Shown: one piece after another, positions 25,563 to 35,414 of the stretch
Layout: every line of letters begins with the position of its first letter
Position numbering within the stretch: position 1 is the stretch's first letter
Assembly (NCBI GenBank): GCA_006503475.1
Contig: RSEH01000325.1
Coordinates: 1-46,593 of the forward strand
Source of the DNA: Stentor roeselii
Taxonomy: Eukaryota > Ciliophora > Heterotrichea > Heterotrichida > Stentoridae
Length of the DNA: 46,593 nt
Reading direction: 5' to 3'
Made by a program: the position numbers and the translations under genes
The notes under the pieces: generated by a model
Seen by the model: the letters and a program-made list of their open reading frames with translations, nothing else
Told to the model about the DNA's origin: nothing
Database searches by the model: none

Positions 25563-27203
25563 CTAATTCATATTCATCCTCGTCGGCAACTTGGACCTTG
25601 AAGACTCTAAAGCCTTCAAAGGTGTCGCAGCAGACCTAGCCGACAAGTCCTTTCTAAGACTTCCTAATTTCGATTCATATTCCTGCAACGAGTGTTTATA
25701 AATATCCTTTTTCGCAGCAGCATAATGTGCCATAAGCAAGTTATTCAAAGGTCTTTCCACATCAAAAAACTGTTTATACAAAAGTGATTCTTGACTTGGA
25801 AAACAACATTCAAAATTTCCTTTTCTCTTGATTTCAGTTTCAGTTTCTTTCAAGACCTGCAATTCTTTCTTGCTCAGTCCACTTGCCCCATTTCCAGAGC
25901 TCCAAGCAGGCCTCGCGACTTGACTATTGCGTCTTTTCGGTCTTTCAAGGCGTCGAATGCCTGTCAAGTTGAAGAGGTCAGCGATGAGGACTGATTTGAT
26001 TCTAAGGTCGATGGAAGTCTCAGTGTTCATGGAAGGCGAAAGGTTGACTTCCAAGAGCCAGGGTCTCAAGTTGTCGTCGATCAAGATGTCGAAGCCGAGC
26101 AGTTCGAAGCAGTTCTTCCTTGACGGGACAAACATGTTCATTGCTGAGTTGATCACTGTTTCTATTGAGATTATTGTTTTCACTGCTATGTCTTTGATTT
26201 GATCCCAGATGACTGAAAAATTCACTCCTTGGGATAAGAGAAAGTCTTTTAATGCTGTTAATGTCCATTTGAAACCTTTTCCGTCTTCGTGCATGTCGAT
26301 GAAGTTTGGAGAGTATTTGTTTAGGGAGTAGTTTGTTAGGTGAACGAAACGGTTTCGGAAGTTGGATAAGTCGTATGGCTCAGTTGCAAAACGAGCCATT
26401 CCTTCTCGGTAGATGTAGATTCGTAATGGGTCCATACTTGTAACTGCCACGTAGATACGGAGGTCGAATTTTAAACCGTTTATTAATAGAGGGTTTGATA
26501 TGTATCGACTTGCTACCATCGCCTGCCCCATGGGTATTTCCGCAAAGCGATTAGTTAAAAAAATTCCTTTGCCCTGCGAACTTCCAGCAGGTTTAACAAT
26601 CCAAAGTGCCTCAGGATCCTTATCCATTCTCTCTGACAACAAAATGCTTTCATTAGGTAAAACAAAAGTTTCAGGTATAAAGTTATAATGCCTTTTCCCA
26701 TGCAGACTCTGCATTTTCGAGATGTTTTTAAACAAGTTGTCCTTCTTAGTAATTTCATGACTTCTCGGAAAATGATTTACTTTTTGCCTTGGAGTTAAGT
26801 TCTGATAAACTTGGCTTCGCATGGCGGTATTGCTCCACCCAACAAGCCAATTGGCCTTTCCTTCTCGAAACCCATTATCTTCAAAGACCCACCTGATGAG
26901 CTTCACCTCATTTCCCAGGAACTTAAACATATATCCCGTATTCGGATGAGTAAAGGGTCTCTCGGCCAGTAAGACTGGCCGAAAAATCAGGAACTTTAAC
27001 CCTGTATCAGTTTTCACTGCTGGGGTCCCGTTGTAGGCAAGGGAATCCTCGTCTTCGCGCTCTTGGATCATCATGTTTGGCTTCGAAAATCGGAAACTAT
27101 CATTTGTTGGCTTCTCAGTGATTGAAAACTTGTGGACTGAGCGGATTTGAGGTAAACGAGACTTTGAACTTTCAGACCGGGCTCTTGGAGGTTTAGAATC
27201 CAT
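25563..27203 (-). CDS. Tubulin tyrosine ligase-like (TTLL) glutamylase
   Basis: 546 aa. The TTL fold (about 100-425) shows HFPRSHEITKKDNLFKNI (144-161), WIVKPAGSSQGKGI (201-214), KFDLRIYVAVTS (245-256), VHLTNYSLNK (287-296) and the Mg-ATP/catalytic segment FELLGFDILIDD followed by LLEVNLSP (384-391). The Arg/Lys before KKD, the GxGKGI loop and the E-x-N motif are intact, so it should be active. The match to TTLL4/5-type polyglutamylases is good throughout. The family adds glutamate side chains to tubulin C-terminal tails in cilia and cortical microtubules. N- and C-terminal extensions are basic/Ser-rich and may bind microtubules. Which tubulin it modifies cannot be told. Confidence 0.93.
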   Translation of the reverse strand: MDSKPPRARSESSKSRLPQIRSVHKFSITEKPTNDSFRFSKPNMMIQEREDEDSLAYNGTPAVKTDTGLKFLIFRPVLLAERPFTHPNTGYMFKFLGNEVKLIRWVFEDNGFREGKANWLVGWSNTAMRSQVYQNLTPRQKVNHFPRSHEITKKDNLFKNISKMQSLHGKRHYNFIPETFVLPNESILLSERMDKDPEALWIVKPAGSSQGKGIFLTNRFAEIPMGQAMVASRYISNPLLINGLKFDLRIYVAVTSMDPLRIYIYREGMARFATEPYDLSNFRNRFVHLTNYSLNKYSPNFIDMHEDGKGFKWTLTALKDFLLSQGVNFSVIWDQIKDIAVKTIISIETVINSAMNMFVPSRKNCFELLGFDILIDDNLRPWLLEVNLSPSMNTETSIDLRIKSVLIADLFNLTGIRRLERPKRRNSQVARPAWSSGNGASGLSKKELQVLKETETEIKRKGNFECCFPSQESLLYKQFFDVERPLNNLLMAHYAAAKKDIYKHSLQEYESKLGSLRKDLSARSAATPLKALESSRSKLPTRMNMN

Positions 27204-27612
27204 TTTTAAGGTTTTATGATTTCTGTGAATGATGTGGAGAAAGGTTTTTATGATTTTTGGTTTGGTTGAGAGGATGGAGGGATTTTTTGGGATTGGGGAA
27301 TGATAGAGGAGGAGAGATTTTTGATTGATTTATGGTGATTATTGGTGATCTTTAAGTTTTGGTTGATGAGAAGTTAGAATTTTATGAGAGAATGAGGACC
27401 ATTGTTGATATCTTGAAATAGCTACCTGGTACTTTGTGTTTGTTAAAATAATCATTCAGTTGGTAATATTTCAACATTTATTTCTTTAGTTTTTCCTAAT
27501 AATCAACCAGAAGTTAAGGTGAAGAAATAAAACCTCTCCAAATACCAATATATCATAAAGCTTTACTTTTGAATACCCAGAAACTAAAAGAATTAACATA
27601 ATATAACTAAAA
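27204..27612. other. Gene-free stretch
   Basis: About 400 nt between the TTLL start and the VAC14 stop on the same strand. The half next to TTLL is G/T-rich, the other half plain AT-rich. I see no ORF, repeat or RNA gene. Confidence 0.5.
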
Positions 27613-29784
27613 TCAATGATAATGAGAAAATCGAGTTTCAATCATTTGTTTTTCACTAAGTCCAAGCTGATGACAGTTCAAATTCCTCCTATGAACCGGT
27701 AAATTAACATCAATAAAATGCTGTTTAAGTTCCTCATACTTCAAAATCTTATAATTAGAAGGAAACAAAACAACCTGCGCGGGTAAATTTTTATGTAAAG
27801 AGCTGACATCCTTAAGTCTTTCCTGCAGCATTAAATAAGCTTTAGAGTTAGGCAAAATCATTAAAATCGCATAAAGACTCTTAAGTAAAAAAGGTTGTTT
27901 ATAATGTTCCAAAAGCTGCAACCTAACATCTGTTCATCTCTTACACATAAAAGCAGGCGAATTCAAAAAGAACACAAATTTCGCAAGTTGTGTTAAAAGT
28001 TCAGCAGTGATTTTACACCTCGAGCTAATTACCCCTTACAGCAACTGCAGGATTTCATAGCTAAGTTCATAAGCCTGGACTAAAAACGTAAGACAAAGTG
28101 CAGAAACCGGGTTTTGACACCAAGTTTTAAACAAAATTTCAAATAATTCAATACATTCCTCATCTTCTCTTTCTAAACAACTCTTAAGTCTTTCCCGCAA
28201 AGCTTCTAAAGATGCATCAGTTAAGAGCAGGTCATTGATGATCGCGATCATCCTTTCCCTGAACTTTTGCTCACTCTGTAATAAAAGTAAATTCGCGAAA
28301 TTTTGAAGAACTTTTTCAGTTCCCAGCTCTTGACAAAGCACTTTTATCATCATTTTCGCTTTTTCCTGCATCAAGTTTGAATTCGTGCAAAAGAGTCTAA
28401 GAAGGTTGTGAATGACTTTTGTGAAGTACCCTTTGTATTCAGCAACTTTACATAAAACCTGAAGAATACTTTCAAAAATTACTTCTGTCGCTGAAGGTAG
28501 TCTTGCTGCGAGACTATCAAGTAAAATTCCTAGTTTTGACTCGATACTTTCAGGTAAAATCGCCTGTAAAGCGAGAATCCATTCAAGAGTGACCTTCTGA
28601 GTGACGATTGACTCATGGTTGATGAAAACCATGAAGATATCAACAATGTCTTCATATTGACTGATAGTAGTTTCTCGACTCGTTGTTTTCATGAATTTCA
28701 TCAATTTTGTATTCACCTTCGACGCTTTAGCGGCGATTAAAGGCGTTTTATCCGCGATGCACTGAAGAGCAGATTTTAAAATAGTAGGAAAGATCTTAAA
28801 AAGCACCTTATCCGACTTATCAAGAAGGTCAGAAGTCCAGACAATAGCTTCTGTCCGAACGTTTTCATCTGAATTCGCTGAAAACTTCGAAAGTGTTTCC
28901 ATTACGAACAACAAGTCGTATTCTCCATGACTCGCTGCAAGGACTTCAATAAGCAAGTCTTTTGAGAAGTTATAAGCCACTTTTCGCACGTTTTCATAAC
29001 GAGACCCTAACAAGTTGAAAAGTCCTTCAAAGTAACAGTGAAGGTGACTCACAACTGAATAGTTCGGAATCGAATCAAGCACCACGACCCAAGAGATGAG
29101 AAGGATTTGAACATTGGCATTATGAGAAGTTATCAACATTTCTTTCACAAGTGTCATGAATTTAAAAGAGTTGAAAATTGATCCGTCAGCTTCACATTCA
29201 ACTATCAAAGTTTTTAAAAGAAGGTCTAATTTTTCAACTGCTTTTTTCACGTTTAAGTCGTTGTCTGCGAAAAGCTCGGTCATTGGTTTGAAGATCTGGT
29301 CGAATAGAAGAAGGACTTGACTTCTGCATATTTTACTTATGTTGTACATGCTTTCAACGGCAGCGTATCGGATTTTACTGTCAGGGTCACGGAAACAGAA
29401 GAGGACTGGGTTGATCAAGTAACTGACAAGAGGTGTTAAATCATCACTGAGCATTATCGTTGAAGAAAGGGCAGAAAAAGCCATAAGTCCTGCCTTTTTA
29501 AGCACATCAGAGTTATTTTCAATGTACTCAGTCCTAAACAAATCAACAGCATTTCTAATCATTGCAAAATTTCCTCTTTCCACGAAAACCGTCAGAATTT
29601 TATGAAGTTCATTTCCAGCTTGTTTACGTTTATCGTAGTTTTTATCGATCAGCATCTTTAAAACATTCGCAGGAATTTCACGTTTTACTGGAAAAGTTTG
29701 ACTGGCAGTGCTGAGAAGCCTTTCAGTCATCGCACCGACAGAGACTTCAGAATCAGACCTTTCAACGAGTGGCCTGTTTGACAT
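27613..29784 (-). CDS. VAC14: VAC14 homologue (PIKfyve-complex scaffold), three exons
   Basis: Exons 28040-29784, 27945-28024 and 27613-27929 give 713 aa, near the roughly 780 aa of human VAC14. The N-terminus is HEAT repeats (about 35-430), including DKNYDKRKQAGNELHKI and FCFRDPDSKIRYAAVESM. The conserved C-terminal VAC14/Fig4-binding region is split by two 15-nt introns; splicing restores NPVSALCLTFLVQAYELSY, then LTQLAKFVFFLNSPAFMYVR, then LQLLEHYKQPFLLKSLYAIL and MILPNSKAYLMLQERL. VAC14 oligomers hold the kinase PIKfyve/Fab1 and phosphatase Fig4 on endolysosomes to make and turn over PI(3,5)P2. An unspliced reading would lose this C-terminus. Starts 9 nt after the stop of the preceding same-strand gene. 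Confidence 0.95.
27930..27944 (-). other. 15-nt intron (second) in VAC14
   Basis: Minus-strand GTAAGAGATGAACAG, phase 1, with an in-frame TGA. Splicing rejoins SPAFM to YVRLQLLE as in VAC14 of other eukaryotes. Confidence 0.95.
28025..28039 (-). other. 15-nt intron (first) in VAC14
   Basis: Minus-strand GTAAGGGGTAATTAG, phase 2, giving TAA in the unspliced frame. Splicing joins YEILQLL to SRCKITAELL within the conserved domain. Confidence 0.95.
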
Positions 29785-29793
29785 TATTAAGAT

Positions 29794-30255
29794 TTAATCA
29801 GGGTGTTGCCCTGTATTAGGATTATCTGGCAAAGATGTTAAAGTAAGAAGTGCTTTTTCACGATAAGTCTCTAACAAGTGAAGGCGAAGCCTTGTTTTCA
29901 TATCAAGACAATTGTAAAACTCGAAGTAAGGAAAGACTACCAGGACAAAAGGAAACAATACGAATTTTCTCAGTCTTGACCAGGGCGACATGAAGTAAAG
30001 ATCATAGGAAATCGTTAGAAAGAAGGGAACAACGCTTAGACATGAATGAGCTTTCACTAAAAAGTCAACATCTTCTGATAACTCCTGGTCTTTCTTGTCT
30101 AGTTTGGAAAAGTTGCTGGTTATGTAGGCTTCAACTAGTTCTTCTTCTTTTTTAAATAGTTCTTTTGAGTATTTAGTGTCTATCAGGCTTTTGCAGTATT
30201 CTTTTCGCTCTTTTCGCCGCTGTAAAAGATCATCGAGTTCAGGAAGGTTGAACAT
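29794..30255 (-). CDS. Small two-helix membrane protein
   Basis: 153 aa. Residues 1-65 are charged and helical (RRKERKEYCKSLIDTKYSK). Two hydrophobic segments follow: about 70-88 (SCLSVVPFFLTISYDLYF) and about 98-115 (FVLFPFVLVVFPYFEFYN). The C-terminus is helical then polar. No family recognised; a hairpin membrane insertion with both ends cytosolic is plausible. The ATG at 30255 is 6 bp (TTATAT) from the ATG of the divergent gene, and the stop is 9 nt before VAC14. Confidence 0.65.
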   Translation of the reverse strand: MFNLPELDDLLQRRKERKEYCKSLIDTKYSKELFKKEEELVEAYITSNFSKLDKKDQELSEDVDFLVKAHSCLSVVPFFLTISYDLYFMSPWSRLRKFVLFPFVLVVFPYFEFYNCLDMKTRLRLHLLETYREKALLTLTSLPDNPNTGQHPD

Positions 30256-30261
30256 TTATAT

Positions 30262-31509
30262 ATGAACTGCTATAGCAAGAATCATAAGGAAAAAATCGAG
30301 GAACTGGCAAAAGTTGAGCAGAAAAGATATGAAGAACTTATTACTCAGTCTAGAAATTCTCATAAAAATATCATTAGTTCTGTTAGGAATACTTTGAAGT
30401 AACTTGTGATTAGCAAATTTGAAGGGAAATCGAAAGGTCTGCATTTGGAAAATAGGAAAAATACGGCTGAAATCGTGAGAATCTCCTCTGCTGGGAAACC
30501 TGAAACACCTGAAGTTGATTATGAACCTGCTTCTCAGATAGTTAACAAAAAGACTTTGAATCAAGAAGAAAATCTAGAAAAATCTGAAGATTTGAAAAAG
30601 GAATTGAAAAAAGTAGGGCTTCGCAAAGAAAATCCGCCAAGAGCTGGGAAAAAAAGTGAAAAAGTGAAAAATGATTTGTTTAAAAAAGAACTTGAAGAAA
30701 TTGAAAATCAGGAAAAAATGCTTCAAAGTGAAATTCAGGCTTTGGACTTCAATGGACCGAAACTTAGACTTTTTGAAAGTCTTCAGGCTATTGCTGAGGA
30801 AAATAAAGATATGGAAGAGACTCTTGGAAAGAATAATCCTTTTGCTTTTCAACCTTCAGCAATTCTCATCAAAAATACTGGAAATCAGGATGAAAATTTC
30901 GCTAATCAGGAATTTTTTAAAAAACTTCAGCAAGATTATGAAAAAAAAATAGAAAATCAGAGTATTGATGGAAAAAATCAAAAAAATGAGAGAAAAGCTC
31001 AGGTTTTTGATGAAAAAAATCAAAAAAATGAGGGAATAGCTCAAGTTTTCAATGAAAAAAACTTGAAAAATGAAGAAAAATATGGAAAAAATCATGTTTT
31101 GTTAAAAGATTTAAGAAAGAAAAGTGATAATCAAGAAAAAAATAATATAGAAGAAAAAGGTTTAAAGGAAATTAAAGTGAAACAATATGTTAAAAATGAA
31201 GAAAATAAGACTGAGCCGAAGGTATTAAATGAAACAGAAGAGTTTTATGAAAATGTTGAAAAATTTAGTCCGAAACAGATAAAAAAATATGCAGGCAGGG
31301 GACGAGTTTTTTCTAATGATCGAAAAAACAAGGAAAATCCTAGAGGTGGCTCTAGTGGAATGCGAGAATCCTATCAAAGTGAGAAAACAAAGAAAAGCGA
31401 ATTAGGGAAAAAAGAAATAAGGGATTCGAAAGAAAGTCTAGCTACTGTTTCAAAAGATTATGTTAGGGTGAATCCGAAAATAGATATAAAACAACTGTTA
31501 TATTCTTAG
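30262..31509 (+). CDS. Lys/Glu/Asn-rich repetitive protein, two exons
   Basis: Exons 30262-30398 and 30414-31509 give 410 aa. The first exon (MNCYSKNHKEKIEELAKVEQ) has its own ATG; the continuing frame alone could begin only with GTG, and a 15-nt intron joins them in frame. The sequence is mostly charged helix and disorder. Residues about 230-265 are 14-residue repeats (KNQKNERKAQVFDE, KNQKNEGIAQVFNE, then a partial). The tail has basic/Ser-rich stretches. No family recognised. It starts 6 bp from the divergent two-helix gene. Confidence 0.7.
30399..30413 (+). other. 15-nt intron
   Basis: GTAACTTGTGATTAG, phase 2, with TAA in the unspliced frame. It links a short ATG-led exon to a long frame lacking an ATG near its start. 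Confidence 0.9.
30973..31080 (+). repeat. 42-nt coding tandem repeat
   Basis: Two full copies (30973-31014, 31015-31056) and a partial third encode KNQKNE-x-x-AQVF-x-E. Copies differ by only a few bases, so the array probably varies in number between strains. Confidence 0.8.
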
Positions 31510-32600
31510 AAAGTTTTACATTCATATTAAGAAAACTTTATAATAAATTACGAATTGATGATTGATAACTAAATGAAAATAATCAAGTACTGAATATTAA
31601 TTGATAGAACTTTGTTATGGTTCATTTGTGATGATCTCATTTCAAAAAATTATAAAAAAAATATAGTAAGATTTTAATAAAGTTTGATGATTTCTTTTAA
31701 CTTTTAATTTACAAGAATATTAAGGCTCTCATTTATGATTTTTTTGTCTTGAAAGTTTCTAGCATTAAGGAAATTTTACTTATACTGCCGGGTTCATTAC
31801 TTAATAGGAGGCCATTTTATTTTAAGCTTAAAATGGTAAATTGAATAATTTTATTGATAAATAAGGTATTTCAATATTTAACCTCAATAGTCGAAAGGTA
31901 AGTATCGTGGTATCTCTTTAAAATATTTGCAACCTTCTTAAAATTCGTAAAGTTCCATTAATATTCGAGAAAGTAGAAAAGCTTTCATTTTTAAACTTAA
32001 TATCCAATAAAATGATAAATTAACTTTAATCAATTGAAGAAAGAACATCGAATTATAGTCATCATTAATGAAAATAATTTCGAATCTCCAAGGCAAGATA
32101 TTTGAATGATGCTCCTAAATACTGAAAAAATAACATATTTTTCATTCTAATTTTTATTAACTTAATTCTCTAAATGATGATCTTCCTATAACTTTAAAAA
32201 AGTTCCATAAGTTTAAAAACTGCAACTACACAAAGTTCAAGTAATTTTATCCTTGAGTCTTGACCAAAATTACCTTTGAACATTCCCCAGTTACTATTTT
32301 TCAAGATGGTGAAGAGTTTATCTATTGCTCCTCTTGAGCCTGGCCTGACAAAAGGAATAAATTGTTGATAAATAGTTAATACTGTTGTGTTAAGTCTATT
32401 GACTTTTTCTCAAGGCTTCGTTGTTTGCCCTAATGTATTATGCAACCTTAAATATTGTGCAAAGGGTTACATTCACTTCAATATGAAAGAAACTGATCAC
32501 CCTGATTGCATGTAATCAGCGTATATCAAGAGTTTTAAGCCAAATCCATTAAAAAATCATCACAATCCAATCCTCCTAATTCCCTCTAACCTATTATCTT
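31510..32600. other. Largest gene-poor stretch, between convergent genes
   Basis: About 1.1 kb between the stops of the Lys-rich gene and the phosphofructokinase gene. Very AT-rich with many stops on both strands. Only the minus-strand segment at about 32194-32460 looks protein-like and is listed as a possible gene remnant. No transposase, RNA gene or clear inverted repeats seen. Confidence 0.5.
32194..32460 (-). pseudogene. Possible decayed ORF fragment
   Basis: The minus strand keeps an open frame without ATG, read as RLHNTLGQTTKP, a TGA at 32410-32412, then about 71 codons to TAA at 32194. The post-stop part has natural composition, including PGSRGAIDKLFTILKNSN and WGMFKGNFGQDSRIKLLEL. 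Local base composition is less AT-biased than the flanks. No 15-nt intron removes the TGA. Family not recognised. It could be a gene fragment, a decayed duplicate or chance. Confidence 0.3.
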
Positions 32601-34166
32601 CTACCTATTTTTAAAGCTTGGTTGACCAGTGGAAGCCATGAGTCTCCACCACATCATATTATTATCAACATCAACTTTCCTCTGCCCAGGTGTAGACCCT
32701 TTTCCTTCACACATGGTAGTCATAAGTTCCACAGGAATATAAACGATTTGTCCAGCAACAGTTCCAACAGAAAACGCAGTAAACCCAGCGAAAGCTCCAT
32801 GAACAGCAGCTTGAGCAAGCATAGTACATAAAAGTCGATCATTAGAATTAGCAGGAACACTTCGAATCATATAAGTAGGGTCAATATACTTAAGTGTAGC
32901 TTCAATCCCCTGGGCCTTGCAAGTTTTAACAATCCCATCCTTAAGATGTTTTCCAATATCATAAAGAATAGGATTACCCGAAGCATCTTTTCCACTATTT
33001 CCCAAATTTTCATCTAAACATCCCGAAGCCGCTCCTTCTGCAACAACAATGACTGCATGTCCTTTGACCTTAAGTCGATTGACGATGTAGCTATAAACTC
33101 CATTAGGACCATTGAGTTCATATTCACTTTCAGGAATAAGACACAAGTTCACATTTCTATTCGATAAAGACGAGTGAAGAGCGATGAATCCGCTATTTCT
33201 TCCCATTAACTTCACCAGGCCGATTCCGTATTCAACGCTATTCGCTTCAGTGTCTGCAGAGTTGATCGCTCTTTGAGCTTCTTCAATAGAAGACTCGAAT
33301 CCAAAGCTCTTATCAATGATGGGGATGTCGTTGTCGATGGTCTTCGGAATGCCGACGATTGATACAAAATTTCCACGTTTTGACATTTCTTCAGAGAGGA
33401 CTGAAATTCCACGATGAGTCCCGTCACCTCCGATGATAAAGATCTGGTTGAAGCCTTTTTCTTCGATACTTCTGACAATCCGCTCTAAGTCGAACCCGCC
33501 TCTTGAGGACTTGAGGATTGTTCCTCCTTTGTTGTGAATGTCGATCACGTCATTGGGGAGTAATTTGATGATACATTTCTCAGTGTAAAATCCTTTATAC
33601 CCGTTGACTATTCCATAAATCTCAGTCGTTCCGTAGTTAAAATGAAGACTCATAACTATTTCTCGAATCACTACATTAAGACCTGGACAAAGACCTCCAC
33701 AAGTCACAATCGCTGCCTTTACCCGAGATGGATGCATCACGATTTCACGTCTTGGGGCGCCTTTGACTAGATAAATATTTCCTTCTTTCAGGTACTCTTC
33801 TGAAAATGCACTATTTGCGTTGATAAAACCACCGACTTTAGAAAAAATCGAGTCTGGCATGAAACTTCTTCCTGAGTTTACATCTTCTTTGTCACCTGCG
33901 CCGAGCATTGGGTTTATGAAGATGCTGTCTGGGTCAACTGGTAGAAGTTTAGGAGGGAAAAGACCTAAACTTTGAGAGTCCATGATTGACTTGTGCTCGA
34001 CCAGGTTGGGATTTTGGCTTTTTTGTATTCTTGAACATGCGTCGACTATGCTTTTTCTGTGACTATTTCGGCGGTTTATAGGCGATTTTCTCTTGCGTAA
34101 GAATAAAATACCTCCAAGAGTCAGAGTTCCGATGACTAGGATTTCGATGATTTTTTCCCTGTCCAT
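32601..34166 (-). CDS. PFK: Plant-type ATP-dependent 6-phosphofructokinase with N-terminal membrane helix
   Basis: 521 aa. The catalytic domain begins near 148: GGLCPGLN (157-164), GGDGT (246-250), PKTIDND (274-280), MGRNSG (321-326) and PES (345-347). GGDGT (not GGDDS) points to ATP as phosphate donor, while Lys in PKTIDND is shared with PPi-type and plant-type ATP enzymes; the context VGIPKTIDNDIPIIDKSFGF is most like plant and trypanosomatid PFKs. It catalyses the committed step of glycolysis. The N-terminus is unusual: residues about 7-23 (IEILVIGTLTLGGILFL) form a membrane helix followed by RKRK, so the enzyme may be tethered to a membrane facing the cytosol. Catalytic residues are intact. 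Confidence 0.93.
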   Translation of the reverse strand: MDREKIIEILVIGTLTLGGILFLRKRKSPINRRNSHRKSIVDACSRIQKSQNPNLVEHKSIMDSQSLGLFPPKLLPVDPDSIFINPMLGAGDKEDVNSGRSFMPDSIFSKVGGFINANSAFSEEYLKEGNIYLVKGAPRREIVMHPSRVKAAIVTCGGLCPGLNVVIREIVMSLHFNYGTTEIYGIVNGYKGFYTEKCIIKLLPNDVIDIHNKGGTILKSSRGGFDLERIVRSIEEKGFNQIFIIGGDGTHRGISVLSEEMSKRGNFVSIVGIPKTIDNDIPIIDKSFGFESSIEEAQRAINSADTEANSVEYGIGLVKLMGRNSGFIALHSSLSNRNVNLCLIPESEYELNGPNGVYSYIVNRLKVKGHAVIVVAEGAASGCLDENLGNSGKDASGNPILYDIGKHLKDGIVKTCKAQGIEATLKYIDPTYMIRSVPANSNDRLLCTMLAQAAVHGAFAGFTAFSVGTVAGQIVYIPVELMTTMCEGKGSTPGQRKVDVDNNMMWWRLMASTGQPSFKNR

Positions 34167-34196
34167 TTATTTTATCGAGTCATGATTCAAAACTTA

Positions 34197-35294
34197 TTAA
34201 AATTTATCGGTGTGCTCTTCAATCAGCTTGCCATCTTCCCAAAGGCCTTCAAGTCTCTGTCCTGTGGCAGTGATCATGAAACCCTTTCCGGCTTGTTTTC
34301 CATCTTTCCAAGCACCTTCATATCTTCTTCCATCAGGCCAAGTGAAAATTCCGAATCCTTGTTTTTTGTCATTTGCGAAGTCACCTTCGTATTTTCTTCC
34401 ATCTTCCCAGGTGAAAATTCCTTTTCCTGATTTTTTGCTTTCACTCCATTCTCCTATATAGATACTTTTATCCTTCCATACATATTTTCCATATCCATGA
34501 AACTTATTTTCTTTGAATTCTCCTGAATAAGAAGTGCCATCAGCCCAGAAGTATTCTCCTTTTCCAAATTTTTTACCCATGATGAAGTTTCCAGTAAACC
34601 AAGAGCCATCAGGCCAGTTTTCCTTTCCACTTCCATTTTGTTTATCATTGAGCCACTGCCCATCATACACAGACCCATCACTATAGATATACTTTCCATT
34701 GCCGTTGGCCTTATCATCAACCCAATCCCCTTCATAGACGCCTCCAACTGCATTGATAAGTCTTCCTTTTCCACAAGCTTTTCCATTATGCCAGAACCCT
34801 TCATACTTAGACCCATCATTCCAAACAAAAGTGCCGAAACCGTGATGTTGATTCAAAGCGTTGAGGTCCCCTGTGTAAACTCCTGTACTAGTTTGAATCG
34901 GACGTCTTCTTACGCCAAGTTCATCTCGGATTCCAGGGCAATTGAAAGAACCGAGCTTTCTTTCCATTTTTTCCACGAAAGAACTTGGCAAGGTTTCTGA
35001 GTCGTTGTTCGCTGATGATGATTTCTTGTAAAAGTTTATTTTTCTATCAGTTGAACCGTCGTCAAAGTGCATTACTATTGTTTTCGTTCGAGATATTTCT
35101 TTCAATCGTCGGCGGTCAAGGTAGCCTCTAAGTAAACCTTGAAGTTTCATCAGGTCTCCTAAAGAAATGTCAGCAGGACGAGGGTCGACTTTTAAAGGTG
35201 AGACTCCTCGAGTGTCTACTTCTTTGGTCTCGTCTTCAGCGATTTGAAGAGTCTCAGTTTCTTTGGATTTTAAACAAGAACAGCCTTTACCCAT
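34197..35294 (-). CDS. MORN-repeat protein with IQ motif and acylation site
   Basis: 365 aa. The N-terminus MGKGCSCLK has Gly2 for myristoylation and Cys5/Cys7 for palmitoylation. Residues about 46-66 (LMKLQGLLRGYLDRRRL) fit a degenerate calmodulin-binding IQ motif. From about 135 to the end come nine to ten MORN repeats of the form YEG-x-W-x5-6-G-x-G-x-F-x-W-x-D-G (for example YEGDFANDKKQGFGIFTWPD). MORN proteins attach to membranes and cortical structures. Together these predict a membrane-anchored, possibly calcium-responsive cortical scaffold; that is an inference. Starts 30 nt downstream of nothing closer than 35415 and ends 30 nt before the phosphofructokinase ATG, same strand. Confidence 0.92.
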   Translation of the reverse strand: MGKGCSCLKSKETETLQIAEDETKEVDTRGVSPLKVDPRPADISLGDLMKLQGLLRGYLDRRRLKEISRTKTIVMHFDDGSTDRKINFYKKSSSANNDSETLPSSFVEKMERKLGSFNCPGIRDELGVRRRPIQTSTGVYTGDLNALNQHHGFGTFVWNDGSKYEGFWHNGKACGKGRLINAVGGVYEGDWVDDKANGNGKYIYSDGSVYDGQWLNDKQNGSGKENWPDGSWFTGNFIMGKKFGKGEYFWADGTSYSGEFKENKFHGYGKYVWKDKSIYIGEWSESKKSGKGIFTWEDGRKYEGDFANDKKQGFGIFTWPDGRRYEGAWKDGKQAGKGFMITATGQRLEGLWEDGKLIEEHTDKF

Positions 35295-35414
35295 ATATTA
35301 TGGACAGTAACGAAAGGAATGATGAAAGAAAAAATCTCTGGTTTTGAGGTTTTTTAGAGAAATAAGGAAAAAAGAAGAAAAGTTTTAGGTTAGATGAACA
35401 GAAGGTTTTTTAAG

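Noticed and set aside
27613-27921. Separate 102-aa gene
   Set aside because: Its sequence is the conserved C-terminus of VAC14, linked by two 15-nt introns.
30574-31095. Phe/Ile-rich minus-strand frames resembling membrane proteins
   Set aside because: Antisense of a Lys/Glu/Asn-rich coding region always gives Phe/Ile/Leu; no independent support.
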